Assembly (NCBI RefSeq): GCF_026914265.1
Contig: NC_069135.1
Span: 29,888,738-29,952,737 of the forward strand
Reading direction: 5' to 3'
Source of the DNA: Mya arenaria
Lineage: Eukaryota > Mollusca > Bivalvia > Myida > Myidae
DNA length: 64,000 bases
Within the stretch, counting starts at the first letter, position 1. Each line of letters begins with the position of its first letter. A program made the position numbers and the translations under genes. Under the pieces are notes generated by a model. The model searched no databases and had not been told where the DNA came from. It worked only from the letters and a program-made list of their open reading frames with translations. This document shows positions 37,193 to 49,861 of the stretch, piece by piece.

Positions 37193-37603
37193 TCAATTGT
37201 ATCTGTCTGTTCCATATAGAGTTAGTTTCATAATAGTAAGCCATGGCAAAAAGTTGTCGATGAGTCTTTTCAAGGGTGTCAAGCTCAGTATGGGGAAGAA
37301 GTGGGTGAGGTTATGCATGACGATACCGACCGTAGTGAAAGCGAAGGCAAATAGGACGTCTTCGAGGATTTGTGAGGTACTAACAGAATGGCACTGATGA
37401 TTATTGTTGGGGCCAAACTGACGTGGTTTAACAGTTTGAAGCCATAAAGAAAACAATTCAATCTTAAGACACATAGAACTACAAAAGTAGGAAGCCATAA
37501 AGTACGCCATACTTCTGTTCAATAAGGCAGCTACGGCGTTCCTCGGTTGGACACAGAGCAAGAAGAAGAAACAGAACAGTGAAAAATCACGAGGGTGCAC
37601 CAT
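37193..37603 (-). CDS. Unidentified 136-codon open frame at the duplication seam
   Basis: A minus-strand frame with two hydrophobic stretches (near residues 8-17 and 84-98) and more balanced base use than its surroundings. It fills exactly the gap between the end of unit A (about 37210) and the start of unit B (about 37585). I do not recognise the family. It has no clear splice signals. It may be a fragment of another gene carried in at the breakpoint, or chance. Confidence 0.25.
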   Translation of the reverse strand: MVHPRDFSLFCFFFLLCVQPRNAVAALLNRSMAYFMASYFCSSMCLKIELFSLWLQTVKPRQFGPNNNHQCHSVSTSQILEDVLFAFAFTTVGIVMHNLTHFFPILSLTPLKRLIDNFLPWLTIMKLTLYGTDRYN

Positions 37604-37712
37604 CCCAGCATCCTCCCTCCGCTGTGGGAAGGGGGGCTCTACTCAGCTCTATGTCCGGATTCAGCAAATGCGGTCTCAAGAAGCCAGGCCCCAAATATCT
37701 CGAAACTTATTA
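37585..37712 (+). pseudogene. Partial copy of the last PXK exon
   Basis: The copy reads GRGALLSSMSGFSKCGLKK, against GRGALLSSISGFSKGGLKK in the real exon. It then diverges to KPGPKYLETY and a stop. The proline-rich part is only vestigial and the upstream PXK exons are absent. The 3' flank is also copied (37826-38040 against 17078-17300), but the AATAAA has become attaag. This is the left end of unit B. Confidence 0.85.
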
Positions 37713-38359
37713 AGTCTCTTATTACAGGATTAAGCTAAGCTCACTATTTTTGTCTATAATTTGCATAATATTTACTTCTTAAGGAGTTTGTATGCTTAAG
37801 AAAGGAAAAGTCATAAGTTCATATTATTAAGAGCAGCAGCAATGAAGTGCTGGTAAGGCTAGTATTAAGTTAATCTTACACCGTAAAGAGCTTTACACAG
37901 CAACATATCGTTTTGCTGTAAATTTCTTCGAACATATGCATGCTGTAAAAGTCTCACGGGAAGCTCTATACATCAGACTTAAACTATGTTTGTATCAGAA
38001 AATAAAGCAAACTACAACATTTTATAGTATTATGGATTCAAAACATGCAAAGCAGTATTTTAGTTATTAAAATTCTTTTAATGCAAATGTGTTCATTTGG
38101 TTTTGTTCATGTATCTTTACAATCAAGCTGGTTGTTTCTGTTTAAACAAAACTAATGTTTTATAGTTCAACAGTGCTTAGTGTAAAGTCACTCAATGTTA
38201 TGAACATTCTTACCGACTATTCAATACCAGTTGCTCGCTTTGCATTTATAGTTTCATGTTATGACCATACTAGAAGGCTATTTAATACCAGTTGTTTGGT
38301 TTCCATTGAAAATTCAACGTTATAAACATCCATTTATAATTTCATGTTATGTTATATAA

Positions 38360-40520
38360 GTGCATACTAACATATTTTAACCATTAGTTAATGCATATAA
38401 TACATAATTATGTATCATTGAAATCAAAGCGCTTAAAGCGTTTGCAGGCCTTTGGCATACTATGATTCGTGAGATAATCATGTATTGCCGAAGGGAACAG
38501 AAAGTGTTTGAAAAATTCTCAGTTTGTATTGGTAAATACAATCCAGAGTCTTGAGCATGTTGCATATGCATATTATTTATGTTGATATGTACATTTTGTC
38601 CACGAGTGACATAGGTTGAGGACAATATTGAGATAAATCAATAAATAAAGGGAAATAATAATATGTAGGTGAAACGATCCAGAGGAATTTTGCGCGACAC
38701 AATTATGTTTAAAGTGTAGAGTAGATTTTACCTAACAAAATGCCAAAATGCTTTATCCGCGGCATTGCATTGTTTATGAAACCAAAGTTCCAGATACAGT
38801 TTCGTATACAATTGCGTATAACTCATTACTTTTGTTATTATGTATGTATTCCATGTATTAAAAGTACTGTTTCAAGTGACTGATACTCCATGATTTTAAT
38901 ATTCGCGAAACGTTTTCGGTTGAATACATCAGACTAAAACAGGCAGCCCGGAACACAGTACTTCCACCTTTAACCTTTCTTTAGCTATTAAGCACGAACA
39001 GGTTAACTAGGTATGTTTTGCGAATTCCACTTAACATACTAACTGTTTAACTAGGTACAATTCGTGTTACCACTTATCTTTAAAGATGCACTCTTACTCC
39101 CAAATAAGATTTACCACAATTAATAATATTGTTTTAATATTCGAAAAAGGATGAATAAATGTCAAACACAATGGATCTTAAAGGATAACGAGTTTAATTT
39201 GAAAGAAATAAGCATAAAACACGGCATTTCTACCTTATGAGGCTATAGTAGACCACAGTAAATCTTTTAGCATTCACCAATCATTTTTGCGTTTTCTGCA
39301 ATTAAATACACGGTTACAATCTAGTTATCAGTAATAAATGTTTTCCATAAATGCATTACTTAGTAAGTAGTAAAAGGTTTATCAGTCAAAATTTATGTTT
39401 TATATAAATTTGTATGTATTGATTTTAAATAAGAATGCCTGTTTAAATGCATATCTGGCTTCTAGTTGTAAGTGGTTTATCTAGTTATGACTTGCAAATT
39501 CCATTTTTCATAGTAAGTAACATTCTAACTAGTTTACTAGATAAGATTCGTGTTACCACTTACTAAGTGAAAATCGCAAATCGTAAGTAGTTAACTAATT
39601 ATAAAATCTTTAGATAACTTGTCACACGAATCTTATCTTCATGAATTTAACGAGTTGTTATATACTTACTAAGTTGAAGATAGACAAATGATGACTTCAG
39701 AATGCCTCACTAGTGTTGGATTTCAAATATAATCCTCACTTTATGTTTAAACGGTCAACCGCATCAAGAATGCATGTCGAATTCATATTAAAGTTACTTT
39801 TCAAACAATATCACAGGACTGACGGGCCATATTTTGGTGCCCAAGCTATTTGACGGACACCTGTGGCTACACCACTGCCTTTAATCTACCACATGGCTTT
39901 ATATATCGCTCGAGTGTCAGATTCTTTATGTGAGTAGTTCATGAAAAAGTACTAGTTTGATTTTAAAACACCAAACAAAACATTCGGAACTCCTCGGCCA
40001 TTTTTATCGAAAACAACCTCGGATGTATGCCGGTACATCAGTTGAAATAGTTCGTATTTTTTTTAATTATATCATTAATTAAATGTTGCGTTTTAGCTTG
40101 TATTTATTGATCTAAGTTTAAATTGATTGCCAGTGAAGTGTATTATTGCAAACATAATTAAGATTCCCAAGAGTTAAGTCATAAAGTTTAACTGCTAAAT
40201 AAAATTACTACGTGATCTACTTGCAGCGGACTTAAACGTACCACTTTTTGAGTATGTACACCGTCCAAATACATCCGAGGTTGTTTGCGATAAAAATGGC
40301 CGAGGAGTTCCAAATGCAAACAAAAATATGTCTGTGTATATACATTTCTGTACCTAGTCTAGTCTCAATCATCTAGACGCTTTCAACTGATCTGGGTCTT
40401 TACGGCTAATGCGAAGGTCTTGACGTCATTGACTTGAATCAGAGCAGCTTAACCTAGTCTACATTTGGTTAATGACATTAAGTTATGACATTATGCCAAC
40501 GGTTGTATTTATGATTTTAT
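38360..40520. other. Intergenic, unit B
   Basis: No gene recognised. It holds scattered matches to 20430-22140 and 24290-24720. An inverted pair catttttatcgaaaacaacc / ggttgtttgcgataaaaatg lies at about 39998-40020 and 40277-40300 and bounds a roughly 330-bp element. Confidence 0.55.
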
Positions 40521-40522
40521 TT

Positions 40523-40676
40523 AAGGAATGAATTGCGGGGTTGATGTCATTATCGGGGTATGAACGCAATTGGGTTGGTCAATGTGTGTGGAGTCCGAAG
40601 GACTCCACGCGTACTTTGACCAACCCAATTGCGTTCATATCCCCGATAATGACATCAACCCCGCAATTCATTCCTT
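40523..40676. repeat. Near-perfect 154-bp palindrome
   Basis: Arms of about 75 bp (aaggaatgaattgcggggtt to ggagtcc, and its reverse complement) meet at a 3-base loop, gaa. There is one indel and only a handful of mismatches near the centre. A related end, gaacgcaattgccgaaaggc...catttaaggaatgg, occurs at 41056-41100, so the palindrome may be one end of a larger fold-back element. Confidence 0.9.
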
Positions 40677-41612
40677 ATATTTACACCAATAGTTCATTAT
40701 TTCATTCAAGAATTGTTAAAAAAAATCTTCATTTCATTTAAGAAAACCTTTAAGTAATCCGTTTTTACCCATTCTGTAAATAGAACGACCCGACTATAAC
40801 CGGAAACATTTTTTTCAGATGACGTCACAATATCGCGGGAAAAGATCAACCACTTGAAATCACTTTAAAACGTAAAATTGAAACACTTCTGGTACCATTA
40901 TATTTAAAATATAATAAACTAACACTTTTAAAAATGTTAATCTATATTTTACGGGACATGCAGACACAATTCAAACAATAACAAGATCAATAGCTTTCAT
41001 GTATATTGTTATGCAATGATTAACGATCCGAACATATCCGAAGATGTTGCGTTCATCGATTGATGAACGCAATTGCCGAAAGGCAGTTCATTTAAGGAAT
41101 GGAAGTTGAGGTGTAAATATGTTGTTTTTAAAGTTACCAAAAATTCTTAATATATCTGGATAGATCACAGAGTTTTCAACGAATTTGTGCTTGTTGTTTA
41201 ATTTGACAAATGTAGAACAATTGTGAATGTTATAATACATCATATATAAATAAAATGCATTTTTAACGATTTTAGAAATAAAGTAGATATAAAACTTACT
41301 TTGTACAATCCATAATTCCATAAGAGATTTATTTTAAGCTGCACTCTCACAGATCTACCATTTTTACAACATTTTTTTATTTTTTGTTTTGGGAAGAGCC
41401 AATTTTTGCGTCAATATCTGCAAACCAGTGATATAAGATTGCTGACAAAAGTCAGATCGTAGATTTTCATATTTCCGTTCGAAAATTAATGTTTTATGAT
41501 CTAAACCGTTACTAACGGTTTAAGAAAAATGCATAAAACATCAATTTTTGAACATAAAAAAACACTGGTCATTGTTGAGTGACTTGTTGATCTGTCGGGT
41601 GGGTGTGTAAGC

Positions 41613-41880
41613 TTATTTATACTCGGGCATTGCCCATTCGGCGAGTGCTCCGTTAAGATTGTTAGTCATTTCAGGTCTTTGGAGCATAGTGTACAGACAG
41701 AATGTAACACTGGTTAGAGCTACCCTGGTTCTTTAACGTGCACCAGTGTATAGCACTGTCACACGGGACCCCCATTTAGCGTCCCTCCCGGAAGGCGATT
41801 AGATTTTTTTGGTGATGCGACGGGGGATCGAACCTGCGACCCCTGAATTGATAGTCAAATGTCAAATGGTTGATCTGTCC
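41613..41880 (-). mobile_element. tRNA-derived SINE, copy 1
   Basis: Read on the minus strand, the head has a B-box-like ggttcgatcccccgtcgcat after a tRNA-like stretch. A conserved middle follows (gggtcccgtgtgacagtgct, gcacgttaaagaaccagggt). The tail has ggagcactcgccgaatgggc and ends in tataaataagctt. A plus-strand copy lies at 50832-51118. A pol III promoter head and a conserved central domain are typical of mollusc SINEs; the superfamily name is not assigned. Confidence 0.8.
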
Positions 41881-41886
41881 ATTACT

Positions 41887-42050
<164 letters not shown>

Positions 42051-42496
42051 CAGTGTGTATATACCACGTGACAAATTATGTCATATATGCCACGTCGGAA
42101 GGTAACATTTTGCTTAAAAATAAGACTTAAAACAAAGATAACTTTTCTTTTACTACGTACACCATTTTAAATGTAACAAAGGGCAGTGTACGACGTTTAA
42201 AGAGCCCCACCTTTGTTTCATTACCGGACATCGATTAGATGATTCGACAAACCTGTTTCCAAAATAATGTTTTGACAGTGCTCCGTTAGACGGTCGTATT
42301 GTAAAAGGGTTTGTCAAAGTGTTTTAAGAAACTCAACTCTCAATTAAACTGTAAGCGGCGTAGACTGCGCTATGTTTCATTTAAAATGGTGAAGAGATGG
42401 TAAAATTATCTTTGTTCAAAGCCTTCATTGAAAGCAAAATCTTGACTTTCGACGTAGCATTTATGACACAATTTATCACGTGGTATACACACACTG
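42051..42496. mobile_element. Long-TIR MITE (family C), copy 2
   Basis: Full-length copy with ends cagtgtgtatataccacgtg and cacgtggtatacacacactg, flanked by TA on both sides. Further inner arms (tatgtcatatatgccacgtc against gacgtagcatttatgacaca) make most of the element self-complementary. Confidence 0.85.
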
Positions 42497-43829
42497 TATA
42501 TGACAGTTGGCATAATGTCAAATATGATGAATATGAATTATATATCTATTATATATAACAATTTGCTGTTTGTGTGTGTGTTTGTGTGTGCGTGCGTGCG
42601 TGAGTGCATAAAAATGCCAAGACGTTAAACTCTCCTCAGAAATGGGAGTTGTCTCCTTTTACGCCTCTTTATGAAAATGTATCCAACGGTCAAGACCACC
42701 TGGAGAACATTTTAAGATACTGTCGCCACGTATTTCTGATAAATATTTAGCAGGGTTGAGCTTGTTTCTGTAGTTTTTCACATAAGTATTGTTCAAAACG
42801 TTCGAAATTAAATCTAAGGAAAATCATCCACTTAGTGCAAGTCTTCAATGTTCGTTGACAGCAGCAACATCTTTTTGCCTTTTGTTCATTCATCTGTTGC
42901 AAAACTCATTCTTTCCCATTGAGCTGCATCATCCATATTTTCGAGAACATTTAAAACATTCACAACTGTTAATTACTGTTACAATTCAGCGTAGTATATA
43001 CGTATACATGCATTTGGAGGCCATTTTTATTATAGCTAGAAGCATACTGAATTTCGGTATATACATTTGTAGTTGAATAAATGTTTTACATTTTAAATGA
43101 TCATGATAACAATGCCTGATTTCTTAGGTAAAACATTTTAATGTATGTATTGTTGAGACAATAAAGTATTGTAAAGAGGAAAAAAGGTACAAAACACATC
43201 AGAAGATTAGTCTGACGTACAAAAACGTGCGTGTCATCGCGTATCAATAAAACATCTTCTAAACATGTGCAGGTTGAACATTCGATCAGGATTGACATTT
43301 ACCTATCAATGACTTTCCCATTTTGTGAGTATACCGAGGAGTGAAAGTATAACTTTTCACATGGATGAAAGCGTTTAAGGTGACAAGGAGTAAAGCAGCA
43401 GATAAATTAAATTTGTGTTTACATCACCATCCGCTTCTTTTATGATACAACTTTTCGCTTAAATAAACTTTATAGAAAGGAACGATGCGGTGCACATGTT
43501 TTTTTTCTGATTTAATTACATAAAAAAATTATTCCGCAAAAATAGATTGTGTGGCTTAAGGAGTAAATATTGTATTTAATGTTTTCGTGGGTGTTATTTG
43601 ATATACGACATTGGTATTTATGTGTACCTGAAAGACTTCATGCAAAGCTTTAGGAGTAGCGTCATGCATAATTGACGCCACCATGAATAAACAACCCCTT
43701 TCATCATTACTTTCAATACGATACCATTGTATAAAGCTTATTTAGGTTACATATATTGTAAATAACCGTCATTTGCTGGAGCGAATAAGTCACAGAGCTG
43801 GTGAGCGAGTCGACAGTCAACAGAGGAGG

Positions 43830-43985
43830 TCCATATGGTACATGCATTTGAGGAATTCTTTGACCATACGGAGGTGCAAGGTCAACATCAACTCTGACGT
43901 TATATAGGGGATTGGAACATGCTTTCGAGGAATTCTTTGACCATACGGAGGTGCAAGATCAACATCAACTCTGACGTAAAAGTGG
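43830..43985. repeat. Direct duplication of ~75 bp in unit B
   Basis: gaggaattctttgaccatac...aacatcaactctgacgt occurs twice (43850-43903 and 43928-43978). Unit A has a single version at 24120-24175, so the duplication happened after the two units separated. Confidence 0.85.
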
Positions 43986-44296
43986 ATTAGTACAGTGAAG
44001 CTGCAGGTTTGTTAATTTCATTTAAAGGGCGATTAACCTTATTTAGTCTAGCAATTACAATTACGAAGTATTTTGCTACACAACAATCAATAACGTGTGC
44101 ATTTTCAATAGTTTTGTTAATACATTTATTAAGTTATGGTTTTCTTAGTTATTTTTAATCGTATCTAGATGATGCATTATCATGATTCAGCCATGTATTC
44201 TCAAAGTTTATTTTTAAGTTGCGTAAATTGTTCACGCTATTTGTTTTGTCCATCAGATACGTCATTCATTTGTATATATAAATAATAAGAAAGCAT

Positions 44297-44495
44297 TCCA
44301 GGCGCGTAGCTATGGACAATTTGGGAACACGCAGATCGATGACGGGCAGCATATTAAACCCTTCACCCCCCAACCCTCGTCCCTTCGGTTATTATTTCAA
44401 ATTTGGGGGTTTTGGTATGACTAAAACTTCGACCTTTCAAAAGTTCATTACGCATCTGCGTATTTGCGTACAGTCGGCTACGCGCCTGCATTCTA
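44297..44495. mobile_element. Small MITE (family E)
   Basis: Inverted ends aggcgcgtagct and ggctacgcgcct bound about 190 bp of sequence that has no coding potential and is richer in GC than its surroundings. Not found in the matching part of unit A. Confidence 0.55.
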
Positions 44496-44499
44496 TGAA

Positions 44500-45848
44500 T
44501 TGTTTGCTATTTCCACATTTTAAAATGGCAATTTTAAACTACATTTTATAAACTATATTTTTGTAACATTTGCATACTATAATTGGGAATTCAATATGTA
44601 AAGATATTTTAAGAAAACCTATCATGACTTGAATTTCCTTTTCAAAATTTGATTGTCTATACGTACATCATGACAACTTAATTAAACCCTAAAGAAGTTG
44701 GTATTTATTTTTCATGTACCGGCCACATTTTTTAACGATATTAAACTTAAGTATATTTTTGTTAGTATAAATCTTATATATATTAATGTTTTGAGATTCT
44801 TAACTGATCACCTTAGACTGAATGCTTTTACTTCTATTACATTACTTGGACTAAGCCAGCTTCAATGTTAAATTGTTTGTAGTGAAACGATAATTATTTA
44901 ATTATGCGTGTAAAGTCTCAGCAGACATTTGTATCGTATTGTTTAAAATTCACTATTAAAGATGAAGCTTAAGTTCAAAACAACATATACGTGCTTGCTT
45001 TCAAATGAAAGGTATTGGAATATTAAACAAAACAATTCTTTTTTATAAGTCAGGTATGTTGTCAATAAAAAAAAAATTTAAATAAATAAATTGCTCTTAT
45101 TCATTATATCTTAGCAAAGTTCTCTTGGGTATACGAGTTTAAATAGTTTCTTTTTTTAATTCATTGTAAAAATGTCGAATAACATATTTGAAATTAATAT
45201 TCATATAATAAGTGGTTTGAACTATGTGTAAATCATGCTCTTCAATTATTTTTCTTAAGATATGAATTGAATTGCACATATATAATTTCGTTTGAAAATA
45301 TTTTTATTAAGTTCATAATTCAGGTATAAAACAAACAATTGTAACATTTTATGATTTGTAATATAACATTTTATAAAACACATGCATTTTCAAAAGAGAG
45401 TTGTATGCTAATTTTCGCAAATTAGTTGAATACATGTAACAACTGTTGTACTTTGTGTTGTCATATACGTGTCTGCTCTCAAACTAAAAGGACTTAATTA
45501 TAACATCATTTATATAAAAAAAAACTACAGAAACAAGCCCAGTACCTAAAATTTTAAACATAAACCCTGTTTAATGACACATGGTAAACGCGAAAGACAA
45601 AGAACACAAAACAAAGCATAACAAACAAGAAACATGGAACAACAGCACAAAACTCCACAAACAATACAGTGCCTATAATTATACTGTATTGTATATAAAA
45701 CTAGGTGTGTTTATCAATTATTGTTAAGTACAAGCTACATCTTAATTGTTCAGTTCTTTTTGGGAAAAACAAACCCTCCTCAGCGACCCGACAACTAACG
45801 CAACCCCTTATTGACACTCTTGACAGCCACACTGTCACTATGGCATTA
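44500..45848. other. Intergenic, unit B
   Basis: Very AT-rich. No gene recognised. An A-rich stretch at 45560-45670 has no open frame of interest. Confidence 0.6.
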
Positions 45849-46090
45849 AAGATGCAACAATTGGCCGATTGTTCAGAAGTTTGTGAAAGTCAACAATGTT
45901 GTTAATGTTATCGTTATAACCATTCAATTTTACTACTACTCTGGGGGTCAGATACACATGTCATATGCAGCATTTCTAACACGACAGACGATTTGTACTT
46001 GTATACGTTCAAAATTTTAAATATATGAGCTATTTCACGTTTGAGATGTCGTTAATCACGTTGTTAAATATAACAAAAATCAACTTCCCC
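45849..46090. mobile_element. MITE family A, copy 3 (degraded)
   Basis: The left end gattgttcagaagtttgtga and its inner aacaatgttgttaatg match the family at 66 and 7435. The right arm is worn (cacgttgttaaatataacaa). Confidence 0.5.
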
Positions 46091-46099
46091 TTTCTGCTT

Positions 46100-47700
46100 T
46101 TAAATATATAAATATTAAGTCTTAGCATACAAGATTATACAACTCACAGTAATTTTTTTTTATTGTATATCATATTTATATAGAACCTTTTGCTTTATGT
46201 GATTCAGAAAAAAGCACATTACCATCATGCATCATGTGTCAGTAGTAACATAAAATTTAATTACCGCTTATATGGTTAATGCAAATGCGTTAGCTTCTGC
46301 TGATATTAATGGAGATGAAGTTGTGAGTACACGGTCGGTAACCAGTTCAAGTGTCAAACACTACCATCTTATCGATATTTATTTTCTTTTTATCTTCATT
46401 TTTATGCTTCGTTAAGCGAAACGAACGCATCTTTCCAGTATTCAAACTAGTTCAAAAATACTGTATCGGTACATTATCTCTATCGCTGGCTTTAATTGAA
46501 CATTTAGTGTTAACCTGAGGCCAAAAAGAAATGGTTTGGTAAGGGCTATATCCTTTTCAAAAACATGCGAGTTTTTTATTATTTGACTTTATGTAAGAAC
46601 GTCATTGCCACCATTGATAATATTGTGTTTAATTAATCTTCTGTATATTGAATACACACTTATTTTATTTATTAATTTATTTTTTAACAACTGACTATAA
46701 AAACGATTAGGTCGGCGACTATTTTATAGGTAGGTCGGGTAACCCAAACCGAATGTATTTTATGCCTTATTTAATGTGTCACAAACTGCCATGAACTAGC
46801 AAATTATTTTTTGCCAAAATAAAATTGCATTACCTTAATTCGTCAAAAATAAACTTGAATTTGTATAATTGTTGAAAAAACACGCACAATTAAATGGAGT
46901 TCAGATATTGATGTGTTTATCGTGCATACTGATTTTGTTATCATAATGTTACATATATTTGTGCAATTTTTATATTACTAACATGCACCATGCATCTTAG
47001 AAACCATGTGAAGCATGCGTATGCCTTCTGCAGTAAATGTGTAAAAGGAGATGATGAAGTATGTGGTGCTAGTATGATACATTGCTTACATTAATATGTT
47101 TAGAATTGTTATTATTATGGAAAGCATTCTTTCTGTTAGGTCTTTTAGTCTGGTAGCGACACATGAAACATCAAGCCTGAAGATTTCCATTTTCTTGTTA
47201 ATGTAGATGAATTGTTACCAGAGAATATTTTGCAATGAAAATAAATTATATGAACCTGTTTGAAAATACATTTGAACTTGCAGACTTTGGGCTGAATAGT
47301 ATACACTGTTCTTTTGGATACCTTTGAAATGTTAAGATTTCATTTTCAATTTTGGTAAGCCTGGGCTATGATCCGTATTTTATAGTATAAGAATGATGAA
47401 CTGCATAGCTAATTTGTATCAATATCAACTGGTTACAATACAAGTGTACCGTGAATAATGAACCTGTGTCTTCAGGCTTGCTTGTGTATGGATGATATGC
47501 AAGTTCATTTCATTGCTTTCTGCCTTTTAGATAATCACAAGCGTTTTGCATGCGTTTATGTATATATCATTGTTGTTCATTTCAGGGTTGCAAGCAGTTA
47601 ACTATGACTAGTAGTGGACTTCCTTCGATCTGAATAACAGCGATGCGAGACATTCGCCACCAGCATCCAGCGCCGGCCTTTCACTAAATGTGCATTTCAC
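46100..47700. promoter_or_regulatory. Upstream region of acyltransferase gene B
   Basis: Parts match 24720-25180 and 33000-33990 of unit A in order. A tttcag acceptor lies at 47580-47585, followed by a region with in-frame stops before the ATG. This agrees with a 5' non-coding exon. No core promoter can be named. Confidence 0.4.
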
Positions 47701-47732
47701 TACATTAGGAGTCCCCCTTGGCCCCCTCCAAT

Positions 47733-49430
47733 ATGCCGAAGCAACTAGATATCACATCGGCACAGCTTGCTTTTGGATCTAACAACGCCGCCAATTATGT
47801 GCAAATAAAAAAATACACCCCGAAAAGTATAAGCCAGCAAGCCGATGGAATATTCTCATCTGACTACGAAGAGGTTCGCAAAGCAGAGTACGGCTTCAGG
47901 AATGTCAACTCTTCCTTTTTTGACCAAAGCGCAGCGCCTATTGGAGAGTCGTGTCCGTCATCCGCTGCCACTGTTATACGTGAATTAGGAGGCATTGAAC
48001 TTATGTACAACCTTAATACAACACATGGTGCAGAAGCAGTCTGCCTAATGACAAGGATAGAATCAAAGTATCAAGTGACCAAAGAGATTGCACTGGAGGC
48101 TTTTTTGCTTCTTCTTAGACGCCATTCCATTCTGCGAACATCCATCAAAACAAAGACAGGAAGCAGAAATGGTGAACAAGTACTTGTTGAAAACCATCCG
48201 TCGCATTTAGATTTTGACGTCTCTTCTCGAACGGATTGGTTGGATGTTCTGTTAGAGCAAGCTTCTCGTCCGTTACAAGGCTCGGACAATACGCTGTTTA
48301 GGTGTAGAATGTTGGATGCAGGGCCAACTTCTTACAAGGATGAGATACAAGATTTGAACATTCATCTGCATCCACTTGGCTGTTTCGGTTACCAATCGAC
48401 TTTTGTCTTTGTTGTTCATCATTCTATTATGGACGGAGGATACTTCCTTTGGATGTTTCAAGAGTACATGCATTTCATAGACGCAGTTGCTATGGGGCAT
48501 AAACTTTATCGAGTGAAAGAGCTTCCAGTCCTCCCACCAGCTGAAAACATGATGACGTTTCCAAGTGAAAATGGGACTTCATGTGAAATATCCAATCACA
48601 ACGACCCACACTGTTCAACTAGGTTTTCAGTAAAACTTTGCCATGATTCAAATCAGGATCAATTGCTGAAAGACTATGATTTGAAATTTTTAGACGAGAT
48701 TAATTTTCTGTCGAACTCTGAACCAAGAAACGGGTGTCTTTCATTCAAACTTTCAATAGAAGATTCGAAACAGTTTGTTCAAAGGTGCAAACAACACCAG
48801 TGCCGACCAAAAGGTGTTCTAGTAACGGCGTGGTTATTTGCACTGCTAGAACTCGTCTATGATGATATCAGAACAATAGAAGTCCCGTTAGAATATATGA
48901 TGGATTTCCGTCGATTCTGTGATTTCTCTCTTATGGGAAACGAGATACCTCATTATCCGGGTACAGCTGCTATCCCCATTCCGTTCGTTGCTCAAATCCA
49001 ACGCAAAGGAGGACCCGTCTTGTCATCGGAGTTTTGGGAAATTTCAAAACTGTTTGACAGCTTCCTGACCACCAATGTGTTTTCAAGAGATACATTTGAA
49101 TGGATAAAACAAGAAGCTGAAAAATATAAATCAAAACCTCTACAGCAGGAAAGACAAGGCAAGTCGCCGTACGTTCTATGCATTTCAAACATGGGTGTGT
49201 GCGATAGGGTTCTTAACGATGACGTCAAATCGCGCATGCGCATGGTTGGACTACATGGTCATTCGACAGTACTTATTGACGATATGCCATTATTCTTAGT
49301 ATCAGACTTCATGTTGAACGGAACACTTTGCGGAAGCGCAAGTTTCTGTGAAAGCTATACGAGCAGTGCAACAGCGATGAAGTTCATAGGACTTTTTAAG
49401 AAATACATAACTTTGAACTCGAGGTTGTAA
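47733..49430 (+). CDS. Condensation-domain/alcohol-acetyltransferase-like acyltransferase, copy B
   Basis: 565 residues, intact, single coding exon, and about 90 percent identical to copy A by eye. The catalytic HHSIMDGG is kept (H229, H230, D234, G235), as is SNMG at 485-488. A few residues are missing compared with copy A between DEIQDLN and IHLHPLG (A has NMNPKPQ there). The N-terminal variable part differs most (ADGIFSSDYEEVRK against ADETPSSDDEEDRK in A). The start is fixed by an in-frame TAG 21 bases before the ATG at 47733. Both copies keep every motif, so both are probably working enzymes; a change in substrate or expression between them is possible but not shown. Same orientation as copy A, 12 kb further on. 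Confidence 0.85.
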   Translation: MPKQLDITSAQLAFGSNNAANYVQIKKYTPKSISQQADGIFSSDYEEVRKAEYGFRNVNSSFFDQSAAPIGESCPSSAATVIRELGGIELMYNLNTTHGAEAVCLMTRIESKYQVTKEIALEAFLLLLRRHSILRTSIKTKTGSRNGEQVLVENHPSHLDFDVSSRTDWLDVLLEQASRPLQGSDNTLFRCRMLDAGPTSYKDEIQDLNIHLHPLGCFGYQSTFVFVVHHSIMDGGYFLWMFQEYMHFIDAVAMGHKLYRVKELPVLPPAENMMTFPSENGTSCEISNHNDPHCSTRFSVKLCHDSNQDQLLKDYDLKFLDEINFLSNSEPRNGCLSFKLSIEDSKQFVQRCKQHQCRPKGVLVTAWLFALLELVYDDIRTIEVPLEYMMDFRRFCDFSLMGNEIPHYPGTAAIPIPFVAQIQRKGGPVLSSEFWEISKLFDSFLTTNVFSRDTFEWIKQEAEKYKSKPLQQERQGKSPYVLCISNMGVCDRVLNDDVKSRMRMVGLHGHSTVLIDDMPLFLVSDFMLNGTLCGSASFCESYTSSATAMKFIGLFKKYITLNSRL

Positions 49431-49861
49431 GCAGTGGTTCAAAATCCGCACAGATGACAAATAGTAACACTTTTGAGCGGCAAGTAAACACTTGACGTAG
49501 TTTGCTTACTTGCTATAAGACTTATTGGTTATGAGAAATTTTATATAATTTATATATGTTAAAATACAGCACATTATGAACAGTTGGAATTACTGAAATG
49601 ATGCAGAAGGTTGTTTGCATAGTCACCAAAATGAATGTGCTTGCACTAAACAAAATGGGGGGGGGGGGGGGTAAGGTACAAAAAATCGCCCAGGAAATGT
49701 GTACAGTCGAGTAATAACCATGAAGTTTGGAAGACAGGAATATATACATAAAAGCACGGTTACAACATGCAGAGATATACCGTATTTGCCGAGAAAATAC
49801 GAAAAAATGAGGATAAATTCAACACATTTATTTGTAAACATTGCCTCCCGAGCCACAATCG

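Larger units (their letters stand above)
16940..37210. repeat. Tandem segmental duplication, unit A
   Basis: Colinear, diverged similarity to unit B (37585-51840) is visible by eye at many points. Examples are the PXK tail and 3' flank (16946-17300 against 37590-38040), 21600-21850 against 39750-39980, 22700-23200 against 42600-43080, and 23300-24220 against 43180-44030. Further pairs are 24720-25180 against 45990-46370, 33000-33990 against 46990-47600, the acyltransferase gene, and 36740-37200 against 51330-51840. Unit A is longer by private insertions: the 60-bp satellite, the inverted repeats at 25975-30080 and the 480-bp repeats. Confidence 0.85.
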
